Shown here: piece after piece, positions 15,384-25,122 of the stretch
Position numbering within the stretch: position 1 is the first letter of the stretch
Layout: each line of letters begins with the position of its first letter
Made by a program: the position numbers and the translations under genes
Notes under the pieces: model-generated
What the model was told of the DNA's origin: nothing
What the model saw: the letters and a program-made list of their open reading frames with translations, nothing else
Database searches by the model: none
Source of the DNA: Martinezella dioscoreae
GTDB taxonomy: Bacteria; Pseudomonadota; Alphaproteobacteria; Rhizobiales; Rhizobiaceae
Length of the DNA stretch: 64,000 nucleotides
Reading direction: 5' to 3'
Assembly: GCF_009176305.1 (NCBI RefSeq)
Contig: NZ_BLAJ01000005.1
Location: 62,001-126,000 of the forward strand

Positions 15384-16820
15384 TCAGTTCCTTGCATAGT
15401 CTTGAGCAGCGGTCTCGCGACGGACCAGCGGCTCGGATTGCTCAAAATTCGCACCGGCGACGGCATCGCCGATGATGACCATGACCGGCCCGCTCAACTC
15501 ATCGCGGTGCTCGAGATCAGGAAGATCTCGTAAAATACCATGCATCAGGCGACGATCGCGCCGGCTTGCATTTTCGATGATGGCGACGGTCGTCTCGGGC
15601 GGCAGACCGGCTTGCATCAGGCGGCCGGCAACGGAAGCAGCAACGGTGCGTCCCATATATACAGCGATGGTGGCGCCAGATACGGCCAAACTCGCCCAAT
15701 CGGGCAACACATCGCCTGTGAGATCGTGACCCGTTGTGAAGACCAAGGACGACGCAACGCCGCGCAACGTCAGCGGCAATTCGAAATCGGCAGCAGCGGC
15801 GAAAGCCGAGGTGATGCCGGGAACAATCTCATAGCCGATGCCGGCAGCGCGCAGAGCCGCCATTTCTTCGCCGGCACGGCCGTAAACCAGCGGATCGCCG
15901 GACTTCAGCCGCACAACGCGCTTGCCTTCACGGCCGAGCTGCACCAGCAGATCGTTGATCTCTTCCTGCGACTTGCTGTGGCACCCCTTGCGCTTGCCAA
16001 CGGAGAGGCGCTCCGCATCGCGGCGGCCCATGTCGACGATCGCCTGCGGCACCAGCGCGTCATAGACGATGACATCGGCTTCCATCATGACGCGCTGTGC
16101 GCGTAGCGTCAGGAGATCTTCCGCGCCAGGACCTGCGCCGACCAGCCAGATACGGCCCTCGATTTCACACGACGACCGCAGCAACTCATCCGCCGCCCGC
16201 TCCGCCTGCGCGACATGGCCTGCATTGACGGCATCGGCGACCGGTCCGGAAAAGAACTGCCGCCAGAAGACGCGGCGAGCAACGCCACGCGCCACGAAAC
16301 GCTCAACCGGCTTGCGATAGCGCGTCGCCAGTTCCGCCAGCTTGCCGAGCGACGGCGACAGCATCTGGTCGATCTGCGCGCGGATCATCTGCGCCAGGAC
16401 AGGACCGGCGCCTTCCGTGCCGATGGCAACGGCCACAGGAGCGCGATTGACCAGCGCAGGCGTGTAGAAATCGCAATAGTCGGGCTGGTCGACGGCGTTT
16501 GCCGGGATGCGCTCAGCGCGAGCCGCATCGACGATCGCACGATCCGCCTCGGCATCGCCGGTGGCGGCAAAGACAAGCGTCGCGCCTTTGACCTGATCGG
16601 GTGAAAAATCGCCGCGTACGGTTTCGATGCGGTTGGCGATGAGGAAAGCGTGATAATCAGCCTCCGGCGCCTGCGCAAAGGCAACGACTTTCGCCTGCGT
16701 GTTCAAAAGCAGCCGCACCTTGGCAAAAGCTTCGTCACCATTGCCGAAAACAGCCGCCATCCTTCCTTCCACGCGGAAGAAAGCGGGAAACACCGAAAGC
16801 TGTTCAGTCCTGGGAGGCAT
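15384..16820 (-). CDS. cysG: Siroheme synthase (multifunctional)
   Basis: This 478-residue protein makes siroheme for the downstream sulfite reductase. The N-terminal part (precorrin-2 dehydrogenase/ferrochelatase) has the NAD loop VFGNGDEAFAKVRLLL. The C-terminal part (uroporphyrinogen-III methyltransferase) has LVGAGPGAEDLLTLRAQR, the GKRKGCHS segment and VVRLKSGDPLVYGRAGEE. ATG 16820 was chosen because it gives the standard start MPPRTEQLSVFPAFFRVEGR; an upstream in-frame start has no support. The gene heads the operon, and a strong palindrome lies in the upstream divergent region. Confidence 0.92.
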   Translation of the reverse strand: MPPRTEQLSVFPAFFRVEGRMAAVFGNGDEAFAKVRLLLNTQAKVVAFAQAPEADYHAFLIANRIETVRGDFSPDQVKGATLVFAATGDAEADRAIVDAARAERIPANAVDQPDYCDFYTPALVNRAPVAVAIGTEGAGPVLAQMIRAQIDQMLSPSLGKLAELATRYRKPVERFVARGVARRVFWRQFFSGPVADAVNAGHVAQAERAADELLRSSCEIEGRIWLVGAGPGAEDLLTLRAQRVMMEADVIVYDALVPQAIVDMGRRDAERLSVGKRKGCHSKSQEEINDLLVQLGREGKRVVRLKSGDPLVYGRAGEEMAALRAAGIGYEIVPGITSAFAAAADFELPLTLRGVASSLVFTTGHDLTGDVLPDWASLAVSGATIAVYMGRTVAASVAGRLMQAGLPPETTVAIIENASRRDRRLMHGILRDLPDLEHRDELSGPVMVIIGDAVAGANFEQSEPLVRRETAAQDYARN

Positions 16821-16975
16821 CACTATTCCACTTCGAGATTTGGCGAATATCGCCCCTGCGGCCAAGAGATTGAAGAAACAGAAATTCTAATGCCCATGCA
16901 TGCGCGTATTCTTTTGCTCGACACGACAAGGATTTGAGCAAAACTCACCAGGCGAGCAGATTGCAATAAGCCTAT

Positions 16976-16991
16976 AAAATCTATAGATTTT
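16976..16991. promoter_or_regulatory. 16-bp perfect palindrome between cysG and the deaminase gene
   Basis: AAAATCTATAGATTTT is its own reverse complement and sits in the divergent promoter region, 156 bases before cysG and 125 bases before the deaminase start. The A/T-rich arms with a CTATAG centre look like a regulator binding site. It has no T-run or GC stem that would suggest a terminator. Confidence 0.5.
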
Positions 16992-17115
16992 TATGACTCG
17001 GCCCCGTTGCCGAGCTGCTTTATTGCTTGTGGTAAACATAGTCTTTAAGTTATTTACGCATACCGCAGCATTTGCAATCCCGATAGACTGCAGCGAAAAT
17101 CGTTGGAGAAAACCC

Positions 17116-17703
17116 TTGTCTGACAATAGCATCGCTGCACGCCTCCTCAACGTCGTCGAGCATGACATCCTGCCCCTGACCCGCAAAGGCGTCGCGGCCG
17201 GCAACAAGATTTTCGGCGCAGCCATCCTGCGCAAGTCCGATCTCTCGCTCGTCATCGCGGAAACCAACAATGAACTGGAAAACCCGCTCTGGCATGGCGA
17301 GGTTCACACCCTCAAGCGCTTCTACGAACTCGGCGAAAAGCCCGCGACCAAGGATTTAATCTTCCTGTCCACGCATGAGCCCTGCACCATGTGCATGTCG
17401 GCGATCACCTGGGCGGGCTTCGACAATTTCTACTATTTCTTCAGCCACGAGGACTCCCGGGATGCCTTCGCGATCCCGCACGATCTCAAGATCCTGAAAG
17501 AAGTCTTCGGTCTGGAGCCGGGTGGCTATCGCCGCCAAAATGCATTCTGGAACAGCTTTGCCATTTCCGACCTCGTGGAGACGGAAGACGATCCGCGTAA
17601 AGGCGAGCTGAAGGACCAGACGGCGCGCATCAAGCAAGCCTATGCCGATCTTTCCGAGAACTACCAGGCATCGAAGAGCGGCAACGACATCCCCTTGAAG
17701 TGA
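17116..17703 (+). CDS. Nucleoside/tRNA-type deaminase (zinc-dependent cytidine deaminase fold)
   Basis: This 195-residue protein belongs to the zinc deaminase superfamily. It has the zinc/proton-shuttle motif WHGEVHT (His-x-Glu) and the second zinc motif EPCTMCMSA (Pro-Cys-x-x-Cys). It acts hydrolytically on an amino-purine or -pyrimidine; the exact substrate is open. The TTG start at 17116 has GGAG seven bases upstream. A C-terminal extension of about 40 charged residues goes beyond the usual domain, and an aromatic stretch FDNFYYFFSHEDSRDAF follows the zinc site. mazG starts 22 bases downstream, so a shared nucleotide-housekeeping transcript is likely. Confidence 0.82.
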   Translation: MSDNSIAARLLNVVEHDILPLTRKGVAAGNKIFGAAILRKSDLSLVIAETNNELENPLWHGEVHTLKRFYELGEKPATKDLIFLSTHEPCTMCMSAITWAGFDNFYYFFSHEDSRDAFAIPHDLKILKEVFGLEPGGYRRQNAFWNSFAISDLVETEDDPRKGELKDQTARIKQAYADLSENYQASKSGNDIPLK

Positions 17704-17725
17704 CAGAGCAAAACTTGAGGCAACG

Positions 17726-18574
17726 ATGGAAGCATCGCGAGACATTTCCCGTCTGATCGAGATCATGGCGGCGCTGCGAAACCCGGAGAGTGGTTGCCCC
17801 TGGGATATCGTCCAGACCTTCGAGACCATCAAGCCCTATACGATCGAAGAGGCCTACGAGGTCGCGGATGCGATCGAGCGCAAAGATAATGACGATCTTT
17901 GCGACGAGCTCGGCGATCTCCTTCTGCAGGTCGTTTTCCATGCGCGGATCGCCGAGGAGGCCGGCGCATTTTCCTTCGGGGATGTCGTGCATGCGATCAC
18001 CCGCAAGATGATCCGCCGCCATCCGCATGTCTTCGCCGTCTCGGACGCCAAGACCGAGGATGCGGTGACGCTGCAATGGGATCGGATCAAGGCCGAGGAG
18101 AAGCGCGAACGGGCCGAACGGCGGGCGACGAGTGGCATCACCGAAGATTTCAAGGCCGGCTTCCTGGGCTCGGTGCAGCGGACCTTCCCTGCCCTGACCG
18201 AAGCCTTGAAACTGCAGGAGCGCGCCGCCAAGGTCGGTTTCGACTGGTCTGCGCCGGAGCCGATCCTCGACAAGATCGAAGAGGAGATCGGAGAATTGCG
18301 GGCAGCCCTTGCAAGCGGCGACAAGGCCAAGGTCAGTGATGAACTCGGCGATCTGATCTTCGCCGTCGTGAATATCGGCCGGCATGTGAACGCCGATCCA
18401 GAACAGGCGCTACGCGGCACAAACACCAAGTTCCGCCGCCGCTTCCATCATATCGAAACGACGCTCGAGGCTGAAGGCGAGACGCTGGAAGGCGCCTCGC
18501 TGGAGCGGATGGAAGAGATCTGGCAGTCGGCAAAAGCTATCGAGCGGCAGCTTGCCGGAGTCAAAACGGCCTAA
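17726..18574 (+). CDS. mazG: Nucleoside triphosphate pyrophosphohydrolase
   Basis: This 282-residue enzyme hydrolyses (d)NTPs, including damaged ones, to monophosphates and pyrophosphate. It has two tandem MazG domains. The first shows the metal ligands EEAYE (residues 41-45) and ELGD (61-64). The second shows EEEIGELRA and DELGDLIFAVVNIGRH. The opening MEASRDISRLIEIMAALRNP then ESGCPWD is typical. It ends five bases before the convergent hflX stop codon, leaving no room for a terminator between them. Confidence 0.95.
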   Translation: MEASRDISRLIEIMAALRNPESGCPWDIVQTFETIKPYTIEEAYEVADAIERKDNDDLCDELGDLLLQVVFHARIAEEAGAFSFGDVVHAITRKMIRRHPHVFAVSDAKTEDAVTLQWDRIKAEEKRERAERRATSGITEDFKAGFLGSVQRTFPALTEALKLQERAAKVGFDWSAPEPILDKIEEEIGELRAALASGDKAKVSDELGDLIFAVVNIGRHVNADPEQALRGTNTKFRRRFHHIETTLEAEGETLEGASLERMEEIWQSAKAIERQLAGVKTA

Positions 18575-18579
18575 AACAC

Positions 18580-19914
18580 CTATTCCCAGTCTTCGCGCTG
18601 CGGCTTCGGACCGTTGCCCATGCGCCGTTCCAATTCAGCCGCTTCGGTCTCTGTCAGGCGAACGTCGAGCGTGACCGTGCCGTCCTCGTTGTCTTCGCGG
18701 TTGTCGACGACGGCATGATTGTAAAGCCAGGGCAGCAGCGCCAGCTTTTCGACGGGCAAGGTGATCGTCGTTTCCGTCAGCACGCCGGAGAGGCGCCGGC
18801 TGATTTCGTCCATCAGACGATCGACGCCCTCGCCTGTTATCGCTGAGACGGCAATGACGTTTTCCGCGGTCGACGCCTTCTGGACGATGGCGTCATGCGC
18901 TTCCGGCTCAAGGCGGTCGATCTTGTTCCAGACCTCGAGGATGCGCTCGGCGCCTTCGGCCTCGCCAATGCCGAGATCGCCGAGAATACGCATGACATCT
19001 GCACTCTGGGCCTGATTGTCATCATCGGAGAGGTCCCGCACATGCAAGATCAGGTCAGCTTCCAGCACCTCTTCCAGCGTCGCGCGGAAGGCGGCCACCA
19101 GGTGAGTCGGAAGGTCGGAAATGAAGCCGACGGTGTCTGAGAGAATGACGGTACGGCCATGCGGCAGCTTCATGCGGCGCAGCGTCGGATCGAGCGTCGC
19201 AAACAGCATGTCTTCCGCCAGTACGCCGGCGCCGGTGATGCGGTTGAACAGCGTCGATTTGCCGGCATTGGTATAGCCGACGAGAGCCACGATCGGATGC
19301 GGCACCTTTTTGCGCTTGGCGCGATGAAGCTGGCGGGTACGAACCACCTGCTCCAGTTCCCGCTCCAGCCGGATGATCCGCTCCTGCAGCATGCGCCGGT
19401 CGGCTTCGATCTGGGTTTCACCCGGGCCGCCCATGAAGCCCGCACCGCCGCGCTGGCGTTCAAGGTGGGTCCAGCTTCGAACCAGCCGGCCCTTCTGATA
19501 GTTCAGATGCGCCAGCTCGACCTGCAGCGTACCTTCCTTGGTGGAGGCGCGGCGGCCGAAGATTTCGAGGATGAGGCCGGTGCGGTCGATGACCTTGGCG
19601 TTCCATGCCTTTTCAAGATTGCGCTGCTGCACCGGCGTCAGAGGATGATCGACGATGACGAGGCCGGCGTTGAACTCATCGAGCAGCGCGAGGATTTCTT
19701 CGATCTTGCCGGTCCCCAGCAGGGTTGCCGGTCGCGGATCGTTGATCGGAACGATAGAGCCGTTGACGACATCGAGGTCGATGGCGAGCGCAAGGCCTTT
19801 GGCCTCTTCCAGCCGGCTTTCGGGCGGTCGAGTGACAGAGATGGCATTGTCGGCTTGAGCTGTCCGTGCAGCACGCGCCTGCTTCAATACAGGCACGACG
19901 ACAACAGCGCGCAT
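18580..19914 (-). CDS. hflX: Ribosome-associated GTPase HflX
   Basis: This 444-residue GTPase binds the large ribosomal subunit and can split stalled or heat-damaged ribosomes. The N-terminal HflX domain contains GTGKIEEI and the GGPGETQIEADRR segment. The G domain has GYTNAGKST (residues 213-221), DTVGF and NKID motifs. A C-terminal region of about 80 residues follows. It lies directly downstream of hfq on the same strand (78-base gap), the classic hfq-hflX pairing seen across proteobacteria. Confidence 0.95.
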   Translation of the reverse strand: MRAVVVVPVLKQARAARTAQADNAISVTRPPESRLEEAKGLALAIDLDVVNGSIVPINDPRPATLLGTGKIEEILALLDEFNAGLVIVDHPLTPVQQRNLEKAWNAKVIDRTGLILEIFGRRASTKEGTLQVELAHLNYQKGRLVRSWTHLERQRGGAGFMGGPGETQIEADRRMLQERIIRLERELEQVVRTRQLHRAKRKKVPHPIVALVGYTNAGKSTLFNRITGAGVLAEDMLFATLDPTLRRMKLPHGRTVILSDTVGFISDLPTHLVAAFRATLEEVLEADLILHVRDLSDDDNQAQSADVMRILGDLGIGEAEGAERILEVWNKIDRLEPEAHDAIVQKASTAENVIAVSAITGEGVDRLMDEISRRLSGVLTETTITLPVEKLALLPWLYNHAVVDNREDNEDGTVTLDVRLTETEAAELERRMGNGPKPQREDWE

Positions 19915-19992
19915 ATCATCCCGGTGTTTTACGGTCTCCGGAATGAGGGAATCATTTTTGGTATCGCGTGTCGTGATAACGGCAAGTCCCAG

Positions 19993-20235
19993 TTAGGATG
20001 CGGCTTCTTCGCTCTCGAACATCTGCATCGGCTGACCCGGCATGATCGTCGAGATCGCATGCTTGTACACGAGCTGCGAATGGCCATCACGGCGGAGCAG
20101 GACGCAGAAATTGTCGAATGAGGTTACGACACCTGTGAGCTTCACGCCGTTAATCAAGAAAATCGTGAGTGAAATCTTTTGCTTGCGAACAGTATTGAGA
20201 AACAAGTCCTGCAAGTTCTGAGAACGTTCCGCCAT
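19993..20235 (-). CDS. hfq: RNA chaperone Hfq
   Basis: This 80-residue Sm-like protein forms hexamers that pair small RNAs with mRNAs. The Sm1 region ([20 protein letters not shown]) and the Sm2 motif [10 protein letters not shown] are complete, and the distal and proximal RNA-binding residues look standard. The short C-terminal tail ([14 protein letters not shown]) matches the compact rhizobial form rather than the long tail of E. coli. In rhizobia Hfq controls nitrogen-fixation regulators and transporters. Confidence 0.98.
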
Positions 20236-20342
20236 CGCGCCGCTTCTTTCTTTTTTGCCGACCTGAGCCGGTTGAATGTCATGGTATACAGAGGTCCCGG
20301 ACGGGAGATACCCTCATTCTCTCCCCCCAGCGAATGTTGGTA

Positions 20343-21206
20343 TCAAATCGCAGTCTTTTCCGCAACGTCGAAAAAGGCTTCACGAATTTTCTGTGACATG
20401 CTGCCCGGATGACCGTTCGCTATCGTCTCTCCATCGATAGAAACGACCGGAAAACAGATACTTGTCGCCGCGGTGATGAAGACTTCGCGGGCCTTCATCA
20501 TCTCCTCGACCGAGAAGAATCGCTCGACGATCGTCACATCGAGCTTGGCTGCGACGTCCATTAGCGTCGTCCGGGTGATGCCGCGCAGGATGCCGTGCTC
20601 GGCGGGGCGAGTAACGAGATTTCCGTCATGATCGACGATCCAGACGTTGGTGGCCGCACCTTCCTTCACCATGCCATTGTGGTCGATATAAATCGCCTCC
20701 TGGGCGCCGGCCTCCTTCGCCTGCTGGCGGGCCATGGCGTTCGGAAGCAAGCCCACGGACTTGATATCCACCCTATCCCAGCGATTGTCGCGGATGGTGA
20801 TCACCTTGATGCCGTTGGCGTTCTTCTTGGCAATCACGGACTGATCGGTGCTCTTGGCAGTGACGACGATCGAGGACGGCGTGCCGGCCGGCGGAAAGAC
20901 GTGATCGCGGCGGGCGACGCCACGCGTCACCTGCAGGTAGAACAGGCCATTGCGGACATGATTGCGGCGCAGCGTCTCGCGAATCACCAGCACCAATGCC
21001 TGACGCGTCATCGGCCAGGCGATTCGTAGCTCGCTCAGCGAACGGTTGAGGCGATCGAGATGGCGCGTCAGGTCGACAATCACGCCATGGCGGACCTCGC
21101 AAACCTCGTAGACCCCATCGGCGAACTGATAGCCGCGATCCTCAATATGCACCATGGCATCGCTGTGCTTGACGTAGCGACCGTTGACATAAGCTATTCT
21201 CGGCAT
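20343..21206 (-). CDS. D-amino-acid transaminase-like PLP enzyme (class IV)
   Basis: This 287-residue enzyme is of the class-IV aminotransferase fold (branched-chain, D-amino acid and 4-amino-4-deoxychorismate lyase group). It is closest to D-amino-acid aminotransferase, which supplies D-Ala/D-Glu. Motifs include HIEDRGYQFADGVYEV at the N-terminus, the PLP-lysine region KSVGLLPNAMARQQAKEAGA, and HNGMVKEGAATNVWIV. Class-IV members are hard to separate by sequence, so the substrate is uncertain. The gene is between hfq and ntrX; no functional link is evident. Confidence 0.82.
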   Translation of the reverse strand: MPRIAYVNGRYVKHSDAMVHIEDRGYQFADGVYEVCEVRHGVIVDLTRHLDRLNRSLSELRIAWPMTRQALVLVIRETLRRNHVRNGLFYLQVTRGVARRDHVFPPAGTPSSIVVTAKSTDQSVIAKKNANGIKVITIRDNRWDRVDIKSVGLLPNAMARQQAKEAGAQEAIYIDHNGMVKEGAATNVWIVDHDGNLVTRPAEHGILRGITRTTLMDVAAKLDVTIVERFFSVEEMMKAREVFITAATSICFPVVSIDGETIANGHPGSMSQKIREAFFDVAEKTAI

Positions 21207-21255
21207 GGAAGCCCCTGATCCGAATTCTGTGATGTTTGAAATGTCGGGCGGCTGA

Positions 21256-22620
21256 TCAGACGCCCAACGACTTCAGCTTGCGATGCAGCGCCGAGCGCTC
21301 CATGCCGACAAATTCTGCCGTGCGCGAGATATTGCCCCCGAAGCGGTTGATCTGAGCGATGAGATAATCGCGCTCGAACATTTCGCGGGCTTCGCGCAGC
21401 GGTAATGTCATGATGTGATAATCGTTCTTGGCGGAGACCTTCGGCAGCATATCGCCAAGGTCGGTCGGCAGCATTTCCGCCGTGATCGGCGTTTCCGCCC
21501 CATCGGAACGCGCCAGGATCATCAGCCGCTCGATATTGTTGCGAAGCTGGCGGATATTGCCTGGCCAGTCGTGCGCCTGCAGCACGGCCATGGCATCGTC
21601 GCCGATCCGGCGCGGACGGATACCCGCCTGTTCCGAAATTTGGCGCATAAGCTGATCGACGAGGAAGGGGATATCTTCGCGGCGCTCGGCAAGAGCCGGC
21701 ACGCGCACAGGCACGACGGCGAGGCGATGATAGAGATCTTCGCGGAACAGCCCCTCGGCAATGCGGCTCTCGAGGTTATAGGCGGTAGACGAGATGATGC
21801 GCACATCCACCTTGACGCGCTTGGAACCGCCGACGCGCTCGAACTGCTGGTCAACGAGCACGCGCAGGATCTTATTCTGCGTCTCGCGCGGCATTTCACC
21901 GACTTCGTCGAGATAAAGAATGCCGCGATGAGCCTCCTCCAAGGCACCGATCTTGCGCGCCTGGCCCGGCGAGCCTTCGGTGCCGAACAGGGCGATTTCC
22001 ATGCGCTCCGGCGTAATGGTGGCGGCATTCAGCGCCACGAACGGACCATTGGCACGCGCCGACTTCTTGTGGATCATGCGGGCCACGAGCTCCTTGCCGG
22101 AGCCTGACGGGCCGAAGATCATGATGCGGCTGTTGGTCGGCGATACCTTGTCGATCGTCTGGCGCAGCTGCGAAACGGCGACCGAGGTGCCGATCAGTTC
22201 CACAGCGTCGCCGGTGCGGCGCTTCAACTCGGAAACCTCACGCTTCAGCTTGGAATTTTCGAGCGCGCGCTCGGCGATCAGGATCAGGCGATCGGCCTTG
22301 AACGGCTTTTCGATGAAATCGAAAGCGCCGCGCTTGATGGCGGAGACGGCCGTCTCGATATTGCCGTGACCGGAGATCATGACGACTGGCAGCTCTGGAT
22401 GGCGCGCCTTGATCTCGTCCAATAGCGCCAGACCATCGAGCTTGCTGCCCTGCATCCAGATATCGAGGAAGATGAGCCGCGGCGCACGATCGGAAATCGC
22501 GGCGAGCGCGCTGTCGCTGTCATGCGCAGTGCGGGTTTCGTGGCCCTCATCCGAAAGAATTCCCGAAACGATTTCGCGAATGTCTTCCTCGTCATCCACT
22601 ACGAGAATGTCAGATGCCAT
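21256..22620 (-). CDS. ntrX: Response regulator NtrX
   Basis: This 454-residue NtrC-family regulator works with NtrY in nitrogen, redox and envelope responses. The receiver domain has the acidic pair DDEED (9-13) and phospho-acceptor D53. The AAA+ domain has GPSGSGKE and YLDEVGE. The sigma54-contact GAFTGA loop is missing: the segment reads LFGTEGSPGQARKIGALEEA. It is therefore probably not a sigma54 activator. A Fis-type helix-turn-helix (GGNISRTAEFVGMERSALHR) ends the protein. ATG 22620 lies inside the last codons of ntrY (11-base overlap). Confidence 0.95.
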   Translation of the reverse strand: MASDILVVDDEEDIREIVSGILSDEGHETRTAHDSDSALAAISDRAPRLIFLDIWMQGSKLDGLALLDEIKARHPELPVVMISGHGNIETAVSAIKRGAFDFIEKPFKADRLILIAERALENSKLKREVSELKRRTGDAVELIGTSVAVSQLRQTIDKVSPTNSRIMIFGPSGSGKELVARMIHKKSARANGPFVALNAATITPERMEIALFGTEGSPGQARKIGALEEAHRGILYLDEVGEMPRETQNKILRVLVDQQFERVGGSKRVKVDVRIISSTAYNLESRIAEGLFREDLYHRLAVVPVRVPALAERREDIPFLVDQLMRQISEQAGIRPRRIGDDAMAVLQAHDWPGNIRQLRNNIERLMILARSDGAETPITAEMLPTDLGDMLPKVSAKNDYHIMTLPLREAREMFERDYLIAQINRFGGNISRTAEFVGMERSALHRKLKSLGV

Positions 22621-24889
22621 AGACGCTTTCCTTGTCACTTGCTGTCGGGGCGACGGCGGCTTGCTCACGGCGCGGCAGATGCACGCGGATCATGGCCCCC
22701 CTGCCCTGGTCGAAATCGGCCGGCGCGTCGTGGAGTTCGATCTGCCCGCCATGGTCTTCAATGATCTTCTTGACGATGGCGAGGCCGAGGCCGGTGCCCT
22801 TCTCGCGCATCGTCATGTAGGGTTCGAGAATGCTGTGCCGGTTCTCGACCGGCAGACCGCGGCCATTGTCGATGACATCGACCGTGAAGCGGTCGCGATC
22901 CGGGTCCAGAGACGAACGCACCAGGATTTTCGGCTGCTCGCGCGCTTGATCGCTCGGTACACCCTCGATCGCCTCAACGGCATTCTTGATGAGGTTGCCG
23001 AAGGCCTGGCCGAGCATACGGGCATCGAACATGCCTTCCAGCCGTTCGTCGCCCAACTCGCGCTCGAATTTGACGTGATTGTTGCCCATTTCGCGCAGGA
23101 AGACGGCATCGCGCAGAATATCGCGCAGATCGGTTGGCTCCATGGTCGGCTTCGGCATACGGGCGAAGGAGGAGAACTCGTCGACCATGCGGCCGATATC
23201 GCCTACCTGCCGGATGATAGTATCCGTGCATTGGTCGAAAACCGGGCGGTCGGCGTCGGCGATATTCTTGCCGAAACGGCGGCGGATGCGCTCGGCCGAC
23301 AGCTGAATGGGCGTCAACGGGTTTTTGATCTCATGCGCGATACGGCGTGCAACGTCGGCCCAGGCCGTCGAACGCTGCGCGATAACCAGATCGGTGATGT
23401 CGTCGAGGGTAATAACATAGGATTCATTGGCGTCACGCGATTCCTCGCGCGTCACCTGAACACTAAGCGTGCGTACCGTTCCGCCGCGAACAAGACTGAT
23501 CTGCTTGCGGAAATCGCTGCGATGGCGCGTTGTCGCCTCGGTAACGACCTGCTCGACCTCGGGGGCGATCTCCGACAAGTTCTTGCCGATTAGTTCGTCG
23601 CTTTTGAGCGTCAGCAGATCTTCGGCGGAGGTGTTGACGATGGTGATACGCCGATCATGCTCGACGCCGATCACCGCTGCCGTCACACCCGAAAGCACGG
23701 CTTCAATGAAGCGGCGGCGATCGTCGACTTCATCCTTCGCTTCCAGAATCTCATCGCGCTGGGTACGAATTTCGGAAATCATCTTGTTGAAGGTGCGCGA
23801 GAGACTGCCGACATCGCCATCGGCCGAGCGTACCGGCACCAGCACGTTCATGTTGCCCGAGGCAACATTGTCTGCGGCGCTGATGAGAAGGCGGATCGGC
23901 CGCACAATGCGGTCAGCGATCGCAATCGCGGTCCAGATTGCCGCCAAAAGCACGATCAGAGCAAAGCCGATATAGAGGACGGCGAAGGCAATCTGAAGCG
24001 ACATGCGGCCGGCTTCCATCGCCTTGTATTCGACGGTGTTGTCTTCAACCATACGCATGGCATTCATGACGCGTGGGTCGACAGCGCGCACGGTGTAGAG
24101 GAACGAACCCGGAAGCTCGTCCAGCTTGATGACCGCGCCGACGAGGTTGGTCACACCGGGCGGGATGAGCGTCGGCTGGCCATTGGCTGAAGAGTCCAAC
24201 GCATCCTTCGGGATGGCCGGCAGTGGGCGTTCGGTCTTGATATCGGCCTGGACGATAGCGGTGCCATCGCGCCGCACCAGAAAGGCGCCCAGCAAGCCGC
24301 GTCCCCGCGCCTGCCGGGTCATCAGATCGGCAAAACCGGTGCGATCGAGGTTGAAGAGCGAGCGATTCCGTTCCAGATCGTTCGCCATCGAGACGGTCTG
24401 GCCCTGAAGATAGCTCGCATTCTCCATCAAATAGGCCTGCGCGACGTTCTGCGAGGAGCTGATGATCTGCTGCGTGCGCACGCCGAACCAGCGATCCAGA
24501 CCGACATTGAGCGTCAGGCTGGCAACGATGGCGACGAGGATCGCCGGCGTGATCGCGACGATCGAGAAAAGAACGACGATGCGTATATGCAGGCGGGCTG
24601 CCGCACGGCCACGGCTGCGCGCCTTCATCAGCCGCGCCACTTCACGAGCGATCAGAGCAATCAGCCCCAGCACGAACAGGCCGTTAATGACGACAGAGGT
24701 GAAGACGACCGAGGAGGTCGGGGCAATCGGGGTCAACCCGAGAAGCATCAACAAGGTCGCGATAGCGCACAAAAGCGCACCGCCGGCCAAGATCAGACCA
24801 GGTAGGGCAAAGGAAGCACGACGGTCCGTCACCTTAACAACCGTCTCGTCGCTCGCCGCCGGCGACACCGCGTCCTGCATCATTCCCAT
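22610..24889 (-). CDS. ntrY: Sensor histidine kinase NtrY
   Basis: This membrane kinase of about 759 residues phosphorylates NtrX. It has three or four N-terminal hydrophobic segments, a periplasmic domain, a further membrane segment (IAFAVLYIGFALIVLLAAIW), HAMP, PAS, the H-box RRIAHEIKNPLTPIQLSAER, and the ATPase N, G1 and G2 boxes (NLIKNAVEAI, DNGRGLP, GTGLGLAIVKKI). ATG 24889, 24883 and 24880 are all possible after GGAG; a TTG at 24892 is also open. The region upstream of ntrY contains paired direct repeats that may control it. Confidence 0.95.
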   Translation of the reverse strand: MGMMQDAVSPAASDETVVKVTDRRASFALPGLILAGGALLCAIATLLMLLGLTPIAPTSSVVFTSVVINGLFVLGLIALIAREVARLMKARSRGRAAARLHIRIVVLFSIVAITPAILVAIVASLTLNVGLDRWFGVRTQQIISSSQNVAQAYLMENASYLQGQTVSMANDLERNRSLFNLDRTGFADLMTRQARGRGLLGAFLVRRDGTAIVQADIKTERPLPAIPKDALDSSANGQPTLIPPGVTNLVGAVIKLDELPGSFLYTVRAVDPRVMNAMRMVEDNTVEYKAMEAGRMSLQIAFAVLYIGFALIVLLAAIWTAIAIADRIVRPIRLLISAADNVASGNMNVLVPVRSADGDVGSLSRTFNKMISEIRTQRDEILEAKDEVDDRRRFIEAVLSGVTAAVIGVEHDRRITIVNTSAEDLLTLKSDELIGKNLSEIAPEVEQVVTEATTRHRSDFRKQISLVRGGTVRTLSVQVTREESRDANESYVITLDDITDLVIAQRSTAWADVARRIAHEIKNPLTPIQLSAERIRRRFGKNIADADRPVFDQCTDTIIRQVGDIGRMVDEFSSFARMPKPTMEPTDLRDILRDAVFLREMGNNHVKFERELGDERLEGMFDARMLGQAFGNLIKNAVEAIEGVPSDQAREQPKILVRSSLDPDRDRFTVDVIDNGRGLPVENRHSILEPYMTMREKGTGLGLAIVKKIIEDHGGQIELHDAPADFDQGRGAMIRVHLPRREQAAVAPTASDKESVYGI

Positions 24890-25122
24890 CAATCTCCACG
24901 CCCGAGCGACGGTCGGCGCCCTGGTCGAATCGCACAGCGCTATGGCACGGGTGCGAGAGACAGGCAGAGGCGGAAACTGTCGTTCGGTTTCGCGCTGAAG
25001 CGAAACCTTTATTTCACGTCACTTCTGCAACATGTTGAAAAACCAGACGAACTCCTGTTCCTACAAGAGCGGCCAGATGAATCGCCACCGCAAAAACGAC
25101 GAATCTGCTGCGTGACCTTTAA

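Noticed and set aside
16993..17115. Upstream ATG extension of the deaminase gene, giving a signal-peptide-like N-terminus
   Set aside because: The ATG has no ribosome-binding site and lies beside the palindrome in the promoter region, while TTG 17116 has GGAG at seven bases and gives the normal domain start.
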